Assembly: GCA_016744355.1 (NCBI GenBank)
Contig: JADGEN010000002.1
Coordinates: 1-64,000, forward strand
Length of the DNA stretch: 64,000 nt
Source of the DNA: Halieaceae bacterium
GTDB taxonomy: Bacteria > Pseudomonadota > Gammaproteobacteria > Pseudomonadales > Halieaceae
Reading direction: 5' to 3'
Part shown: one piece after another, positions 1 to 9,050 of the stretch
How positions within the stretch are numbered: position 1 is the first letter of the stretch
How the letters are laid out: every line of letters begins with the position of its first letter
The notes under the pieces: model-generated
What the model was told of the DNA's origin: nothing
The model's database searches: none
The model's input: the letters and a program-made list of their open reading frames with translations, nothing else
Program-made: the position numbers and the translations under genes

Positions 1-720
1 GGTAGCTGGAGCTCGCAGGATACAGATGTAAGCTGGTCCGGCGGCAAACTCAATGGTACGGCCTGGTTTGTGCAGGATTGCCGTAAGGTCGATAAATTAC
101 TGGTCAGCGCGCGAGGCGGAGCGGGCGTTGCGCTGTATTGGGTTGATATTAATGCAGCCGGCGTGTCCCTCTCGCCTGATGGCATCATTGATCTCACCCG
201 GGATCAGGGCCACATCAGTTTTAACGATGTGGATGCAGTTGAGGTATGTGTCGATGGCGTGGCAGCGTTGGACAAAGCTTTTCCGGCTATCTGGACCGTT
301 GCAGCCGCCGATATGGTGGGCGCCGGTGAGTGGCTTCTACAAACGACGGTAGATTATGTCTCTACCCGTAAACAGTTTGAGCACCCGCTGGGGTTTTTCC
401 AGGCGGTAAAGCATCCGCTGGTTAATGTGATGGTACAGATAGACGAGACCAAGTCACTGGTCTACAACGCCGCTTGTGCTATTGATTGCGAACCTGAAAA
501 CGCGATTAAATTTGCGCATATGGCCAAAGCGTCGGCTAGTGAAACGGCGGCATTTTCTGCCAGCCGTGCAGTGCAATACCACGGCGGCATTGGCTTCACC
601 TGGGAATGCTACGTGCACCTGTATTTCAAACGTCAAAAGCACAGTCAGTTGCTGTGGGGTGATGCCCAGTGGCATAGAGAGCAGCTGGCAGAACTATTGA
701 TAGGGCCGGTGGCTGCCTGA
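1..720 (+). CDS. acyl-CoA dehydrogenase, C-terminal part (5' end outside window)
   Basis: The frame is open from base 1 to the TGA at 718-720 (239 codons), so the N-terminus lies upstream of the window. The visible part carries the end of the middle beta domain (LNGTAWFVQD, then DKLLVSAR) and the all-alpha C-terminal domain. That domain includes VDYVSTRKQFEHPLGFFQAVKH and the late motif HGGIGFTWE, where GFTWE is typical of FAD-dependent acyl-CoA dehydrogenases of the FadE type. The family performs alpha,beta-dehydrogenation of acyl-CoA thioesters in the cytoplasm. The GFTWE variant is common among dehydrogenases of sterol side chains and branched acids, but the substrate cannot be read from this fragment. 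The next gene follows after 34 bp on the same strand. Confidence 0.9.
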   Translation, partial: GSWSSQDTDVSWSGGKLNGTAWFVQDCRKVDKLLVSARGGAGVALYWVDINAAGVSLSPDGIIDLTRDQGHISFNDVDAVEVCVDGVAALDKAFPAIWTVAAADMVGAGEWLLQTTVDYVSTRKQFEHPLGFFQAVKHPLVNVMVQIDETKSLVYNAACAIDCEPENAIKFAHMAKASASETAAFSASRAVQYHGGIGFTWECYVHLYFKRQKHSQLLWGDAQWHREQLAELLIGPVAA

Positions 721-754
721 CTGTCCTGGTGAATGATTTGAGGAATACAGTGAT

Positions 755-2464
755 ATGAAGTGGAAGACCACCCTGTTGGTGCTTGCCGTGGGGGCAGTAG
801 CGATAACCATACTATTCAAAATGGCGACGCGTGTGCCTGCGCCTCCAGCCCATCAGGTATTTATCCACGGCGAAGTTCTCACCATGGATAGTAATGACCA
901 AATTGCACAGGCAGTCTCGGTGAAGGGTGACCGAATAGAGGCTGTTGGTAGTGATGCGGACATTATGAAGCTGGTTACCGACAAAACCGTGGTGACCGAC
1001 CTGCGTGGACGAACGCTCATGCCCGGCTTCGTCGATGCTCATGGGCACTTCCCCGGATCGGCACTTTCCCAGATTAACGCGGACCTCAACAGCCCGCCTA
1101 TTGGCAAGTTAAATACCATGGACGAGGTGATGGCGGCCCTCCGGGATCAAGCTGCGAAAACCTCCGCTGGAGACTGGGTTGTTGGCGTGGGATACGATGA
1201 TTCGCTGCTGGCCGAGAACCGGCATCCTACCAGGGCAGAACTTGACCAGGTGTCATCTGAGCACCCTGTGGTAGCCGTACATATTTCTGGGCATATGGTG
1301 GTTGCCAACAGTGTTGCGCTGGCCGCAGTGGGAATTGACGCGAGTACAGCAGACCCTGAAGGTGGCGTGATAGGGAGACGCCCAAATTCACAGGAACCCA
1401 ACGGATTACTGCAGGAAAATGCTCAGTGGGACGTGGTAAAGCATGCGTATGAACCCGGCCTTATGGATTCCGTACGCATGATTAAGATGGCCTCTGTAGA
1501 ATATGCGTCCAGAGGTGTAACCACGGCGCAGTCAGGTGCTGTCGACGCAAGCCTGATGAAGGGAGTATCGCTGTTCATCAAGTTGGGGGTTATTCCCATA
1601 CGGGTCGTGCTATTTCCGGCAGAGCTAGAGCTAGGTAAAGCCCTGCTGGCTGGCGATTTTCAAGGCGAAGATTATTCCAGCGACCGGCTCACTATCGGCC
1701 CTGTAAAGCTCATTGCTGACGGTAGTATTCAGGGCTATACCGGCTATCTCAGCAAGCCTTATTACACACCGTACCACGGAGATGCCAGCTACCAGGGTTA
1801 TCCCTCTATATCCAGGGAGTTGCTGTTTGAACAGGTTAAGGCGCTGCACCAGGCGGGCTATCAAATGGCGATTCATGGCAATGGCGATGCGTCTATAGAA
1901 GACATACTCGATGCTTTTGAGGCCGCGCAAAAATTACACCCCGTGGAAGACCCACGTTTAATCCTGATCCACTCACAAATGGCTAGAGAAGACCAGATAG
2001 CGCGAATGAAAGAACTGGGTGTTACGCCTAGCTTTTTCTCCGCACATACCTGGTATTGGGGCGATCGGCACCGGGATATATTTATGGGACCAGAGCGGGC
2101 AGCAAACATGAGTCCCGCCCGCTGGGCGCAAGACATTGGCTTACGCTACAGCACGCATTTGGATACGCCTGTGACCCCCATGCTGCCTTTACAGTCGGTA
2201 TGGAGTGCCGTATTTCGCAACACGTTTGGAGGAGATACATTGGGCTCCCATCAGCGTGTTAGTGTAATGCAGGCTCTGCGCTCGGTTACCATTGAGGCGG
2301 CCTGGCAGGTGTTTGAGGAAGACAATCGTGGCTCGCTGGAACCCGGTAAATATGCGGATATGATAATTCTGTCTGGCAGTCCGCTGCAGGACCCCATGGC
2401 GATGCGTGAATTAAAAGTTAAAACCACGATGGTAGGCGGTGCTACCATCTACAAAACGCGCTAA
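755..2464 (+). CDS. exported/membrane-anchored amidohydrolase family protein (YtcJ-like, Amidohydro_3)
   Basis: 569 residues. An N-terminal hydrophobic segment (about residues 5-22) suggests a signal anchor or signal peptide, so the enzyme probably acts in the periplasm. After it comes the small beta domain (VFIHGEVLTMD), then the metal site GFVDAHGHF with His96-x-His98. Later elements are the HGNGD and LIHSQ segments and a C-terminal SLEPGKYADMIILS segment, usual for the YtcJ group of metal-dependent hydrolases. The family cleaves amide or ester bonds; the substrate is unknown. A GAGGAA Shine-Dalgarno at about 740-745 supports the ATG at 755. The PQQ dehydrogenase follows after 26 bp, so they are probably co-transcribed. 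Confidence 0.88.
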   Translation: MKWKTTLLVLAVGAVAITILFKMATRVPAPPAHQVFIHGEVLTMDSNDQIAQAVSVKGDRIEAVGSDADIMKLVTDKTVVTDLRGRTLMPGFVDAHGHFPGSALSQINADLNSPPIGKLNTMDEVMAALRDQAAKTSAGDWVVGVGYDDSLLAENRHPTRAELDQVSSEHPVVAVHISGHMVVANSVALAAVGIDASTADPEGGVIGRRPNSQEPNGLLQENAQWDVVKHAYEPGLMDSVRMIKMASVEYASRGVTTAQSGAVDASLMKGVSLFIKLGVIPIRVVLFPAELELGKALLAGDFQGEDYSSDRLTIGPVKLIADGSIQGYTGYLSKPYYTPYHGDASYQGYPSISRELLFEQVKALHQAGYQMAIHGNGDASIEDILDAFEAAQKLHPVEDPRLILIHSQMAREDQIARMKELGVTPSFFSAHTWYWGDRHRDIFMGPERAANMSPARWAQDIGLRYSTHLDTPVTPMLPLQSVWSAVFRNTFGGDTLGSHQRVSVMQALRSVTIEAAWQVFEEDNRGSLEPGKYADMIILSGSPLQDPMAMRELKVKTTMVGGATIYKTR

Positions 2465-2490
2465 TAATAATTAAGAAGAGGAACACAAAA

Positions 2491-4595
2491 ATGAAGATGA
2501 CACAACTGGCCCTGCTGATGCTTGGCACATTGTTTATTGTCTCCTGTTCAAACGAGGAACCGCCTGCAGTGGTCAGCGCGCCAGTCTCAGATGCGAAGCC
2601 TGCCAGCGAGGCCACTGCGCCAGATGTGGACTGGACCAAGTACGGCCTTGATAATGGTGAGGCGCGCTATAGTACCTGTCAGATATTAATGATGGTAATG
2701 TGTCGCAGCTATCTCTTGCCTGGGCTTTCGACTATCCCACCGACAGGGGTATGGAGACCACACCTCTGGTGAGTGATGGCGTTATCTACTCAACCAGTTC
2801 CTGGAGTATGGTGTATGCCAATGATGCGCTCACGGGTAAATTACTGTGGATGTACGATCCCAAGGTGCCGCGTCAGTGGGCAGTACATGCTTGCTGTGAC
2901 GTGGTCAATCGTGGCGTTGCCTTACAGGATGGCAAGCTGTTTGTAGGGACTCTGGATGGACGCCTGGTTTCCCTTGACGCGGCCACTGGCAAAGTGCGCT
3001 GGGACGTACAGACTACAGATAAAACGCGGCCCTACACCATAACCGGTGCCCCCCGTATTGCTAAAGACAAGGTTATTATCGGTAATGGCGGGGCTGAGTA
3101 TGGCGTGCGCGGTTATGTCAGTGCCTACAATATCGATTCGGGTGAAATGGCTTGGCGGTTCTATACGGTTCCCGGCAACCCCGATGAGCCCTTCGAACAC
3201 GCTGCAATGGAAGTAGCAGCTAAAACCTGGGGCGGTGGGCCATGGTGGGAAATTGGCGGTGGCGGCACAGTCTGGGACTCTATGGCCTATGACGAAAAAC
3301 TCAACCTGTTCTACATAGGTGTGGGTAATGGCGCCCCCTGGAACCGCGAAATACGCAGCCCGGACGGCGGCGACAACCTCTATGTATCCAGTATTGTTGC
3401 ACTTAACCCCGATGACGGAAGTTATGTATGGCACTACCAGACAACCCCGGGAGACAGCTGGGATTACACCGCCACGCAACATATGATTTTGGCGGATATG
3501 GAAATTGACGGGGCAGAGCGCCAGGTCATTATGCAGGCGCCCAAGAACGGCTTCTTCTACGTGATCGATCGCAAGACAGGAAAGTTTATTTCAGCCCAAC
3601 CCTACGCGACGGTAACCTGGGCCACTCACATTGATCCAGATACGGGCCGTCCGGTAGAGGCCAAAGGTGCTCGCTACGAAGATGAGGCCATTCCGGCCTT
3701 TCCGGCGCCTTACGGCGCGCATAATTGGCACCCTATGAGTTATAGCCCCGCAGCTGGTTTGGTTTATATCCCGGCTCAGGACATTCCCCACGTCTATGCA
3801 CAAGATGAGAACTTCACCTATAAACCCGGTTTCTGGAATACTGGCACCGATTCGATTCCCGCCTTATTGCCAACCGAGCCTGTTGCGCGCGAAGCGGTTA
3901 AAGACATGGTCAAGGGCTTTATCACCGCCTGGGATCCGGTTGCGCAAAAAGAGCGCTGGCGCGTTACCCATGAAGGGCCATGGAATGGTGGCATGCTCTC
4001 TACCGCAGGTAACCTGTTGATTCAGGGCAACGCAGAAGGGCAGCTGGTGGCATATTCTGCGGATAAAGGCGAACAGCTGTGGCAGTTTGACGCCCAGACC
4101 GGCATCGTCGCCCCACCTATGACTTTTCGTTTAAAGGGAGAGCAGTATATTGCGGTAGCGGCTGGCTGGGGGGGCACCTTTGCCCTGACTGCCGGTGAGG
4201 ACGATAATAGTGGTCCTCGCCCTAATTACAGTCGACTACTGGTGTTCAAGATAGGCGGGGAGGCCAAGCTTTCTCCCGTTCCGGATCGTCCCGCCAAGCT
4301 GGTATTTACGCCGGGGGAGCAAACTGCTTCCGCTGAGCAGATAGACGAAGGCTTGCGCTTGTTTCACACCTTTTGCTATGTTTGCCACGGCGCTGAGGCC
4401 ATTGCCGGAGGAACACCTCCCGATTTGCGAGCTATTTCTCCGGAGACCAGAGCGAAGTGGGACCCCATTGTTCGAGGGGGCATGCACTGGGAAAAAGGCA
4501 TGGTTGGTTTCTCTGAGGTCTTGAGTAAAGAGGACGCAGATAATATCCTTGCATATGTAACAGAGCAGGCAATTTTGGCACTCAACAAAGACTAG
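2491..4595 (+). pseudogene. PQQ-dependent quinohaemoprotein alcohol dehydrogenase, interrupted by an apparent -1 frameshift
   Basis: Two frames together make one protein of about 701 residues. Frame 1 from the ATG at 2491 gives a lipoprotein signal (lipobox IVSC) and the conserved start of the propeller (DWTKYGLDNGEARYS). The rest, from about 2677, lies in another frame (LSDINDGNVSQLSLAWAFDY). Adding one C to the CC at 2675-2676 restores a continuous family-like sequence (RYSTLSDINDGN). Downstream are the adjacent-cysteine pair HACCDVV of quinoprotein dehydrogenases, repeated W-docking propeller blades, and a C-terminal cytochrome c domain with CYVCHG. The family oxidises alcohols in the periplasm using PQQ and haem c. 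As written the gene makes a truncated lipoprotein; a sequencing error in a short homopolymer is equally possible. Confidence 0.85.
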
Positions 4596-4598
4596 CCC

Positions 4599-5756
4599 AT
4601 GTATCACAACAACGTAGATCAGCACATCGTTTATAGCGCAGAAGATCTGGTGCTCTTCCGGGAGTCGCCTTTTGCCTGTTGGATGGAGCGTTTGACGCTG
4701 GAAAACCCCAGTCACGGAATACCCGTTGACGTTCAACCACATTCGTTCGACGCTGGTGAAGTTGTGGAGAATGCGCTGGCGCAATCTCTGCGGCTGGAAG
4801 GGAAGGATGTGATAGTAATCGACAGTGATACCGATGAGTCCATGCGCCGCACTGCAACGCTTGCCGCCATGCGTCACGGTGTCAATTATATTGTTAATGG
4901 CCAACTGGCTGTTGGCCCTCTGTCAGATTCTGCTGAACTGCTAATGCGTACCCCCGGATTTTCCGAGCTGGGTAATTATCTTTATATACCATGTGAAACC
5001 GAAGTGTCGACAGTTCAGAACAGCGCTTTTCGCCTGTGCTTTCTTGCCGATTTGCTGCATAGCTTACAGGGCCAGTTGCCACCCCAGGTTTTGGTTTTAC
5101 GAGATGATTCTGATGTGCTGCCATTGCGCAGTGAAGATTATATTTTCCACTACAGAGCGGTGAAGCAACGTTTCATGGCATCGCAGAATGCGTTTCGAAA
5201 ACATCGTATGCCCGACCCGGTGGAGTCTGCGCACTTCGGGCGCTGGTCAGATTGTGCCAACGAGTTGCTCAAGCAACGCGCACTGGGACAAGCGCCCAAG
5301 CACGACTTTGAATACGAACAGGAGCACGACCCGGAACCACAGCAGGAAGAAATACAGCAGCAGGAGCAAGTCGTACAGCAGCTGTCTGCAGTGGCCTCTG
5401 GTGCAAGTTCCAAATACGATATGGATACAAATTCCCAGCGTGCGGGGACACTGGTTGAGCAGGCGCGCATGCTGGAACCAAGCTCCAGCCCTGATAATGT
5501 TCGAGAACACAGCACCGATAGCCTGCAAAATCTGGAATTTATCGGCAGTAGCCAATATCCCCCAAGTATTGGGGAGTCCTATAGCAAACGGACCGCTGCC
5601 GAGGTTACGACGTTCGGGGAGCCACCTCCTGCGAGTTTACGTAATCCGGCTAATGTCGATCTAGATATTCTTCAGGATGAAGATTCAAATTTTGAGAGAC
5701 GTTCTCCTACGCCGTTCAACAGTCGACTGATGACCAATCACGAGAATTCAGATTAG
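4599..5756 (+). CDS. unrecognised protein; N-terminal region resembles a degenerate RecB-like (TM0106-type) nuclease domain
   Basis: 385 residues, starting 3 bp after the PQQ dehydrogenase stop, with no clear Shine-Dalgarno. Residues 1-210 recall, from memory, the N-terminal nuclease domain of TM0106-like RecB-family proteins: an opening YSAEDLVLFRESPFACWMER, then AAMRHGVNYIVNGQL, then a strand-rich part followed by LCFLADLLHSLQG. In those proteins a D...DxK site is expected. Here the corresponding stretch reads YIPCETEVS, so the lysine seems to be lost and activity is doubtful. Residues from about 245 to the end are low-complexity and Q/E-rich (DPEPQQEEIQQQEQ), then Ser/Pro-rich. No signal peptide is seen. 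The similarity is a memory-based inference. The stop abuts the convergent thioesterase with no gap. Confidence 0.7.
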   Translation: MYHNNVDQHIVYSAEDLVLFRESPFACWMERLTLENPSHGIPVDVQPHSFDAGEVVENALAQSLRLEGKDVIVIDSDTDESMRRTATLAAMRHGVNYIVNGQLAVGPLSDSAELLMRTPGFSELGNYLYIPCETEVSTVQNSAFRLCFLADLLHSLQGQLPPQVLVLRDDSDVLPLRSEDYIFHYRAVKQRFMASQNAFRKHRMPDPVESAHFGRWSDCANELLKQRALGQAPKHDFEYEQEHDPEPQQEEIQQQEQVVQQLSAVASGASSKYDMDTNSQRAGTLVEQARMLEPSSSPDNVREHSTDSLQNLEFIGSSQYPPSIGESYSKRTAAEVTTFGEPPPASLRNPANVDLDILQDEDSNFERRSPTPFNSRLMTNHENSD

Positions 5757-6455
5757 TTAGCTCTGTGTTTCGCTTCGCATTGAGGCGGAGGGCAAGCCTT
5801 TTGCTGGCCTTATAAATAGGCCTTCGCAGGTGGCGGTTACCGTGCCACCTGCACGCATCTCTCCTTTTACCAGTGTTTTTCTCCCCTCAAGAATAAATAC
5901 CTCTGCCTCCAGATCAAGATCGGTGTTCAGTGGGGTGGGCCGTAGATAGCGCATGCTGAGCGTGCCAGTCATCCCGGGTTTTTTACCAGCAATTTGGGCC
6001 ATGCCCAGAAACTGATCCATTATTGCTGCAACAAAACCGCCGTGGATAAAGCCCGGAGGGCCTTCGTAAGCATAACCGCAGCGAACAGTTCCGTAAGCCT
6101 TGGTGTCTTCCAGCCACATATTGAGGCCGGGTGACAAAGGGTTGCTCCAGCCGCCCACGGCGTTTATTTCATGGCTGAGCTCTCCCTGGCTACCATGATT
6201 GCCATCGCCTATAAACTCAAGCATTCCGTATAAACGTTTACAGGAGGCAAACTCTTCAGCCTGCTGCTCAAGCCTTTGTGCAATATCGTGTAATTCGTCT
6301 ACCGGTGGCGTGCTGGTGATAAGTACATCGGTGAGTTTGCGAATAGCATCTGCCACGCGGCGTTTTGCATGCCAGTGGTCGGAGTAGGGTGGGGTTATCT
6401 CCTGCGACTCAAAGGGGTTGAAAATCGGCGCACTTGCTTTAGGTGTTTCACTCAT
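5757..6455 (-). CDS. PaaI-type hotdog-fold thioesterase
   Basis: 232 residues. The C-terminal half carries the hotdog signature: AYEGPPGFIHGGFVAAIMDQFLG holds the catalytic-loop glycines and the acidic residue on the central helix, and LSMRYLRPTPLNTDL is the following strand. An N-terminal extension of about 90 residues (helical, with DELHDIAQRLEQQAEEFA) is longer than in minimal PaaI proteins. The family hydrolyses acyl-CoA thioesters in the cytoplasm. The ATG overlaps the epoxide hydrolase TGA as ATGA at 6452-6455, so both are translated from one leftward transcript. The substrate is unknown; the neighbourhood suggests clearing CoA esters during lipid or xenobiotic breakdown. Confidence 0.88.
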   Translation of the reverse strand: MSETPKASAPIFNPFESQEITPPYSDHWHAKRRVADAIRKLTDVLITSTPPVDELHDIAQRLEQQAEEFASCKRLYGMLEFIGDGNHGSQGELSHEINAVGGWSNPLSPGLNMWLEDTKAYGTVRCGYAYEGPPGFIHGGFVAAIMDQFLGMAQIAGKKPGMTGTLSMRYLRPTPLNTDLDLEAEVFILEGRKTLVKGEMRAGGTVTATCEGLFIRPAKGLPSASMRSETQS

Positions 6456-7612
6456 TCAGAGTTCCTTAATACGCTTAACCAGGCTCGAAGTTCCCTGATG
6501 AAAACCTCTGGCTGTTCCAGTGCAGCGAAGTGTCCGCCTTTGTCCAGTTCATTCCAGTAAATGAGATTCGAAAAACGTTTTTTTGCCCAGCGTTCACTGC
6601 AGCGAAAAATTTCTTTCGGAAAAATGGAGCAAGCGACGGGCATATCTATGGGATCAAAATTGGGTTTGTTAAAACTTTCCCAGTATATACGCGCGGAACT
6701 ACCCGCTGTATTGTTTAGCCAATACAGCATCACATTGTCTAAAATCTCATCCTTACCCAGAATATTTTCGGGATGTTTGACACCATCTACTTCACAGTCC
6801 ATCCATGCGTAGAATTTTTCGGCTATCCATGCCATTTGTCCGACTGGCGAGTCAGCTAGCCCGTAGGCCAGGGTCTGCGGTCTGGTGGATTGCTGTTTCG
6901 AGTACCCGGACTCCGAGTCATTGTAATAACCCATTGCTTGAAGAGCGTCGGTCTCCTGCGGTGTTAATGAATCCATGGTGTCGGGATCGGGTGCTACAAT
7001 GGGCATATTAATATGAATGCCAGCACAATGCTCCGTTTGGGTTTGCCCCATACTCTGGGTAATCATGCTGCCCCAGTCGCCACCCTGCGCGACGTAGCGG
7101 TCGTAGCCCAGACGGGCCATTAACAATCCCCACATTTCTCCGATTTTTTCGACAGAGGTTCCAGGGTTTGTGGGTTTGCCGGAAAATCCAAAGCCCGGGA
7201 GGGAGGGTGCCACTACATGAAAAGCATCTTCCGCCGCTCCACCGTGAGCGGTAGGGTCGGTGAGGGCGTCAATAACCTTGTGAAACTCAACAATGGAGCC
7301 TGGCCAGCCATGTGAAATAATCATCGGCATAGCATTTTCATGGGGGCTCTTACAATGGATGAAGTGGATGTCCACGCCTTCTATTTCAGTTTTAAACTGT
7401 GGCCATTGATTGAGCTTTGTTTCGAAGCGCTTCCAGTTGTAGTCGTTCTCCCAGTAGCGCGCTAATTCCCGGGTGTAAGCCAAAGGAATGCCTTGCTGCC
7501 AATCTCCGGTTGTTTCTGCATCGGGCCATCGCGTGTTCTTCAGTCGACAGTGCAGGTCGTCGAGTTCTGACTGGGGGATATCTACAGAAAAAGGTTTTAT
7601 GTCGCTTTGCAT
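6452..7612 (-). CDS. epoxide hydrolase (EHN domain plus alpha/beta hydrolase)
   Basis: 386 residues. The start at 7612 is preferred over a longer open frame to 7699, because AGGAAC lies just upstream and the protein then opens with the family's N-terminal EHN domain (SDIKPFSVDIPQSELDDLH). The hydrolase fold follows: oxyanion-hole motif SHGWPGS, nucleophile elbow QGGDWGS with the catalytic Asp, and the late catalytic His in KGGHFAALEQP. This is the microsomal/juvenile-hormone-type epoxide hydrolase family, which opens epoxides to diols. There is no signal peptide, so it is probably cytoplasmic. It is the first gene of a leftward pair with the thioesterase and is divergent from the sortase operon; the shared upstream region has three direct repeats. 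Confidence 0.92.
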   Translation of the reverse strand: MQSDIKPFSVDIPQSELDDLHCRLKNTRWPDAETTGDWQQGIPLAYTRELARYWENDYNWKRFETKLNQWPQFKTEIEGVDIHFIHCKSPHENAMPMIISHGWPGSIVEFHKVIDALTDPTAHGGAAEDAFHVVAPSLPGFGFSGKPTNPGTSVEKIGEMWGLLMARLGYDRYVAQGGDWGSMITQSMGQTQTEHCAGIHINMPIVAPDPDTMDSLTPQETDALQAMGYYNDSESGYSKQQSTRPQTLAYGLADSPVGQMAWIAEKFYAWMDCEVDGVKHPENILGKDEILDNVMLYWLNNTAGSSARIYWESFNKPNFDPIDMPVACSIFPKEIFRCSERWAKKRFSNLIYWNELDKGGHFAALEQPEVFIRELRAWLSVLRNSE

Positions 7613-7665
7613 TCGGTGTTCCTGTGGCTTTAGGTTTGATAAAGTTAAACTGGTATCTTGCAGAG

Positions 7666-7737
7666 AAACAACTGGAATGTACAACTCATTGAAAAACAAC
7701 TAGAATGTACGCATCATTGGAAAATAAATAGAAATAC
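7666..7737. repeat. three direct repeats at 28-bp spacing in a divergent promoter region
   Basis: AAACAACTGGAATGTAC at 7666-7682 recurs as AAACAACTAGAATGTAC at 7694-7710 (one mismatch). A weaker third copy, AAATAAATAGAAATAC, starts at 7722. The starts are exactly 28 bp apart, and the short spacers also resemble each other (CTCATTGAAAA and ATCATTGGAAAA). The array lies between the epoxide hydrolase start (7612) and the sortase start (7801). It may be a regulator binding array or simple local duplication. No coding role is likely, because it is upstream of the chosen epoxide hydrolase start. Confidence 0.65.
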
Positions 7738-7800
7738 ATTCAGTGTTTACTATGTTGGCCTGCAGTTTAAGGTTAACAAAAAGGGGATAGTTACAACTTA

Positions 7801-8463
7801 ATGACAGGCGAACCAAATTTGTTGCTTGTTCGGATAGGAGAAGTACTCAGCTATCTTGCTGGTGTGCTTTTTGTCGGTTTTTTTGTGGTGCAGCTTGCAC
7901 AGGGTGAGATTCAACGCCGCGAAGGCGTCGCCCAATTTCCAACTGATCCAACCCCTGCAGACATTGCTAAAATCTCCGAATTTGGCGCACCCGATACAAC
8001 GCTATGGGCACCCGGACGAGTATCCGACTATGAGTCCAGCCTCAATGCAGAATTACCTCCCGTTCTTGGCGTACTAAAAATTCCTTCTGTAGGGCTGGAA
8101 GTTCCCGTCTACCCATCAGATTCAGAATTACTTATGGACCGCGGGTCAGGTGTTATCGACGGTATGTCTTACCCTCACGAGCCCGGAAACATAGGTATCG
8201 CAGGGCATCGCGACGGTTATTTCAGGTCGCTTAAAGACGTACGGGCAGGAGATAAGATTTTTCTGCAAACCCTTGAAGGCCCCAAACAATTTGTAATCAA
8301 TGCCACAGAAATCGTGGAAATTGATGACCTTAGTTTGCTTCAGGATACTCAAGAGCAGTCTGTAACATTAGTAACTTGCTACCCATTTTATTTTGTCGGA
8401 CATGCGCCCCAGCGATTTATCGTGACTGCGTCGCTCGACATAACCAGTGTCAATCAACACTAA
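7801..8463 (+). CDS. sortase (class D-like) of a Gram-negative bacterium
   Basis: 220 residues. One transmembrane segment near the N-terminus (about residues 10-32) anchors the enzyme with its catalytic part in the periplasm. The sortase beta-barrel begins at PPVLGVLKIPSVGLEVPVY. The three catalytic residues are visible: His136 in GIAGHRD, Cys193 in TLVTCYPF and Arg205 in APQRFIV. Sortases cut a C-terminal sorting motif and join the freed carbonyl to an amine. The gene ends one base before the ribosome binding site of a single small protein with a sorting signal, so it is very probably a dedicated enzyme-substrate pair. An AGGGGAT element at 7782-7788 precedes the ATG with rather long spacing. 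Confidence 0.92.
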   Translation: MTGEPNLLLVRIGEVLSYLAGVLFVGFFVVQLAQGEIQRREGVAQFPTDPTPADIAKISEFGAPDTTLWAPGRVSDYESSLNAELPPVLGVLKIPSVGLEVPVYPSDSELLMDRGSGVIDGMSYPHEPGNIGIAGHRDGYFRSLKDVRAGDKIFLQTLEGPKQFVINATEIVEIDDLSLLQDTQEQSVTLVTCYPFYFVGHAPQRFIVTASLDITSVNQH

Positions 8464-8477
8464 AAGGAGGAGTTGAC

Positions 8478-9032
8478 ATGAAAAAGAAGCTAGTAGTAGG
8501 AATAGGTTTTGCGTTATCGCTGGGCATGGGTCAAGCAATGGCTCAGGATGCTGCACCAACTTGTGCCGACCTGAATTGGTCTGCAGAAGTATTGGCATCT
8601 AACCCTGATATCGCGCAAAGCTGTAAAGGCGTGTATGAGAAAAATGGCGAGTTGTACGCCAAGGTTTCGATTGAGGTTATCCGTGTACGCGGTAACCGCA
8701 TGACCTTCCGTCCCATGCACACTGACGGCAGTAAAGGTGACAGCCGTAGTATCGTTCTGGACAACAGCTTCCGTGCAGAAATTGGTGGTCGCGAGTATCG
8801 CGCCAGCGACCTGATGCGTGGACAAGAGCTGAATGTCTACATGCCTCAAGATCGTTTTGCTCTGGCAGTTGAAGACGCAGACGGCCCTGACGCTGCAGAC
8901 ATGGTGGTTATCGAGGAAGAGATGGTTGAAATGCCCACTACCGCGAGCCCACTGTTCATGATTGGCCTTCTCGGTGGTGCATTTGTAGCACTGGGTGGCA
9001 TATTGAGTGGAATTCGTCGTCGTTTGGCGTAA
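8478..9032 (+). CDS. secreted sortase substrate with C-terminal MPTTA sorting signal
   Basis: 184 residues. A Sec signal peptide (MKKKLVVGIGFALSLGMG, probable cleavage after AMA near residue 23) is followed by a mature domain of about 125 residues with two cysteines (CADLNW and AQSCKG) and no family I recognise. The C-terminus is a classic three-part sorting signal: MPTTAS at residues 152-157, a glycine-rich hydrophobic span, and a basic end (IRRRLA). MPTTA is close to the LPXTA motif used by class D sortases. The start has a near-perfect AAGGAGG at 8464-8470, overlapping the end of the sortase gene, and suggests strong translation. A terminator follows at once. The function of the displayed domain is unknown. 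Confidence 0.9.
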   Translation: MKKKLVVGIGFALSLGMGQAMAQDAAPTCADLNWSAEVLASNPDIAQSCKGVYEKNGELYAKVSIEVIRVRGNRMTFRPMHTDGSKGDSRSIVLDNSFRAEIGGREYRASDLMRGQELNVYMPQDRFALAVEDADGPDAADMVVIEEEMVEMPTTASPLFMIGLLGGAFVALGGILSGIRRRLA

Positions 9033-9050
9033 TTCTTACTTAATATAATC

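Noticed and set aside
2922-3482. 186-codon antisense open frame inside the PQQ dehydrogenase
   Set aside because: Complement of a strongly conserved propeller region; no independent support.
4236-4904. 222-codon antisense open frame across the PQQ dehydrogenase end and the hypothetical gene
   Set aside because: It spans two well-supported genes on the other strand, has no family signature, and arises from open complementary frames.
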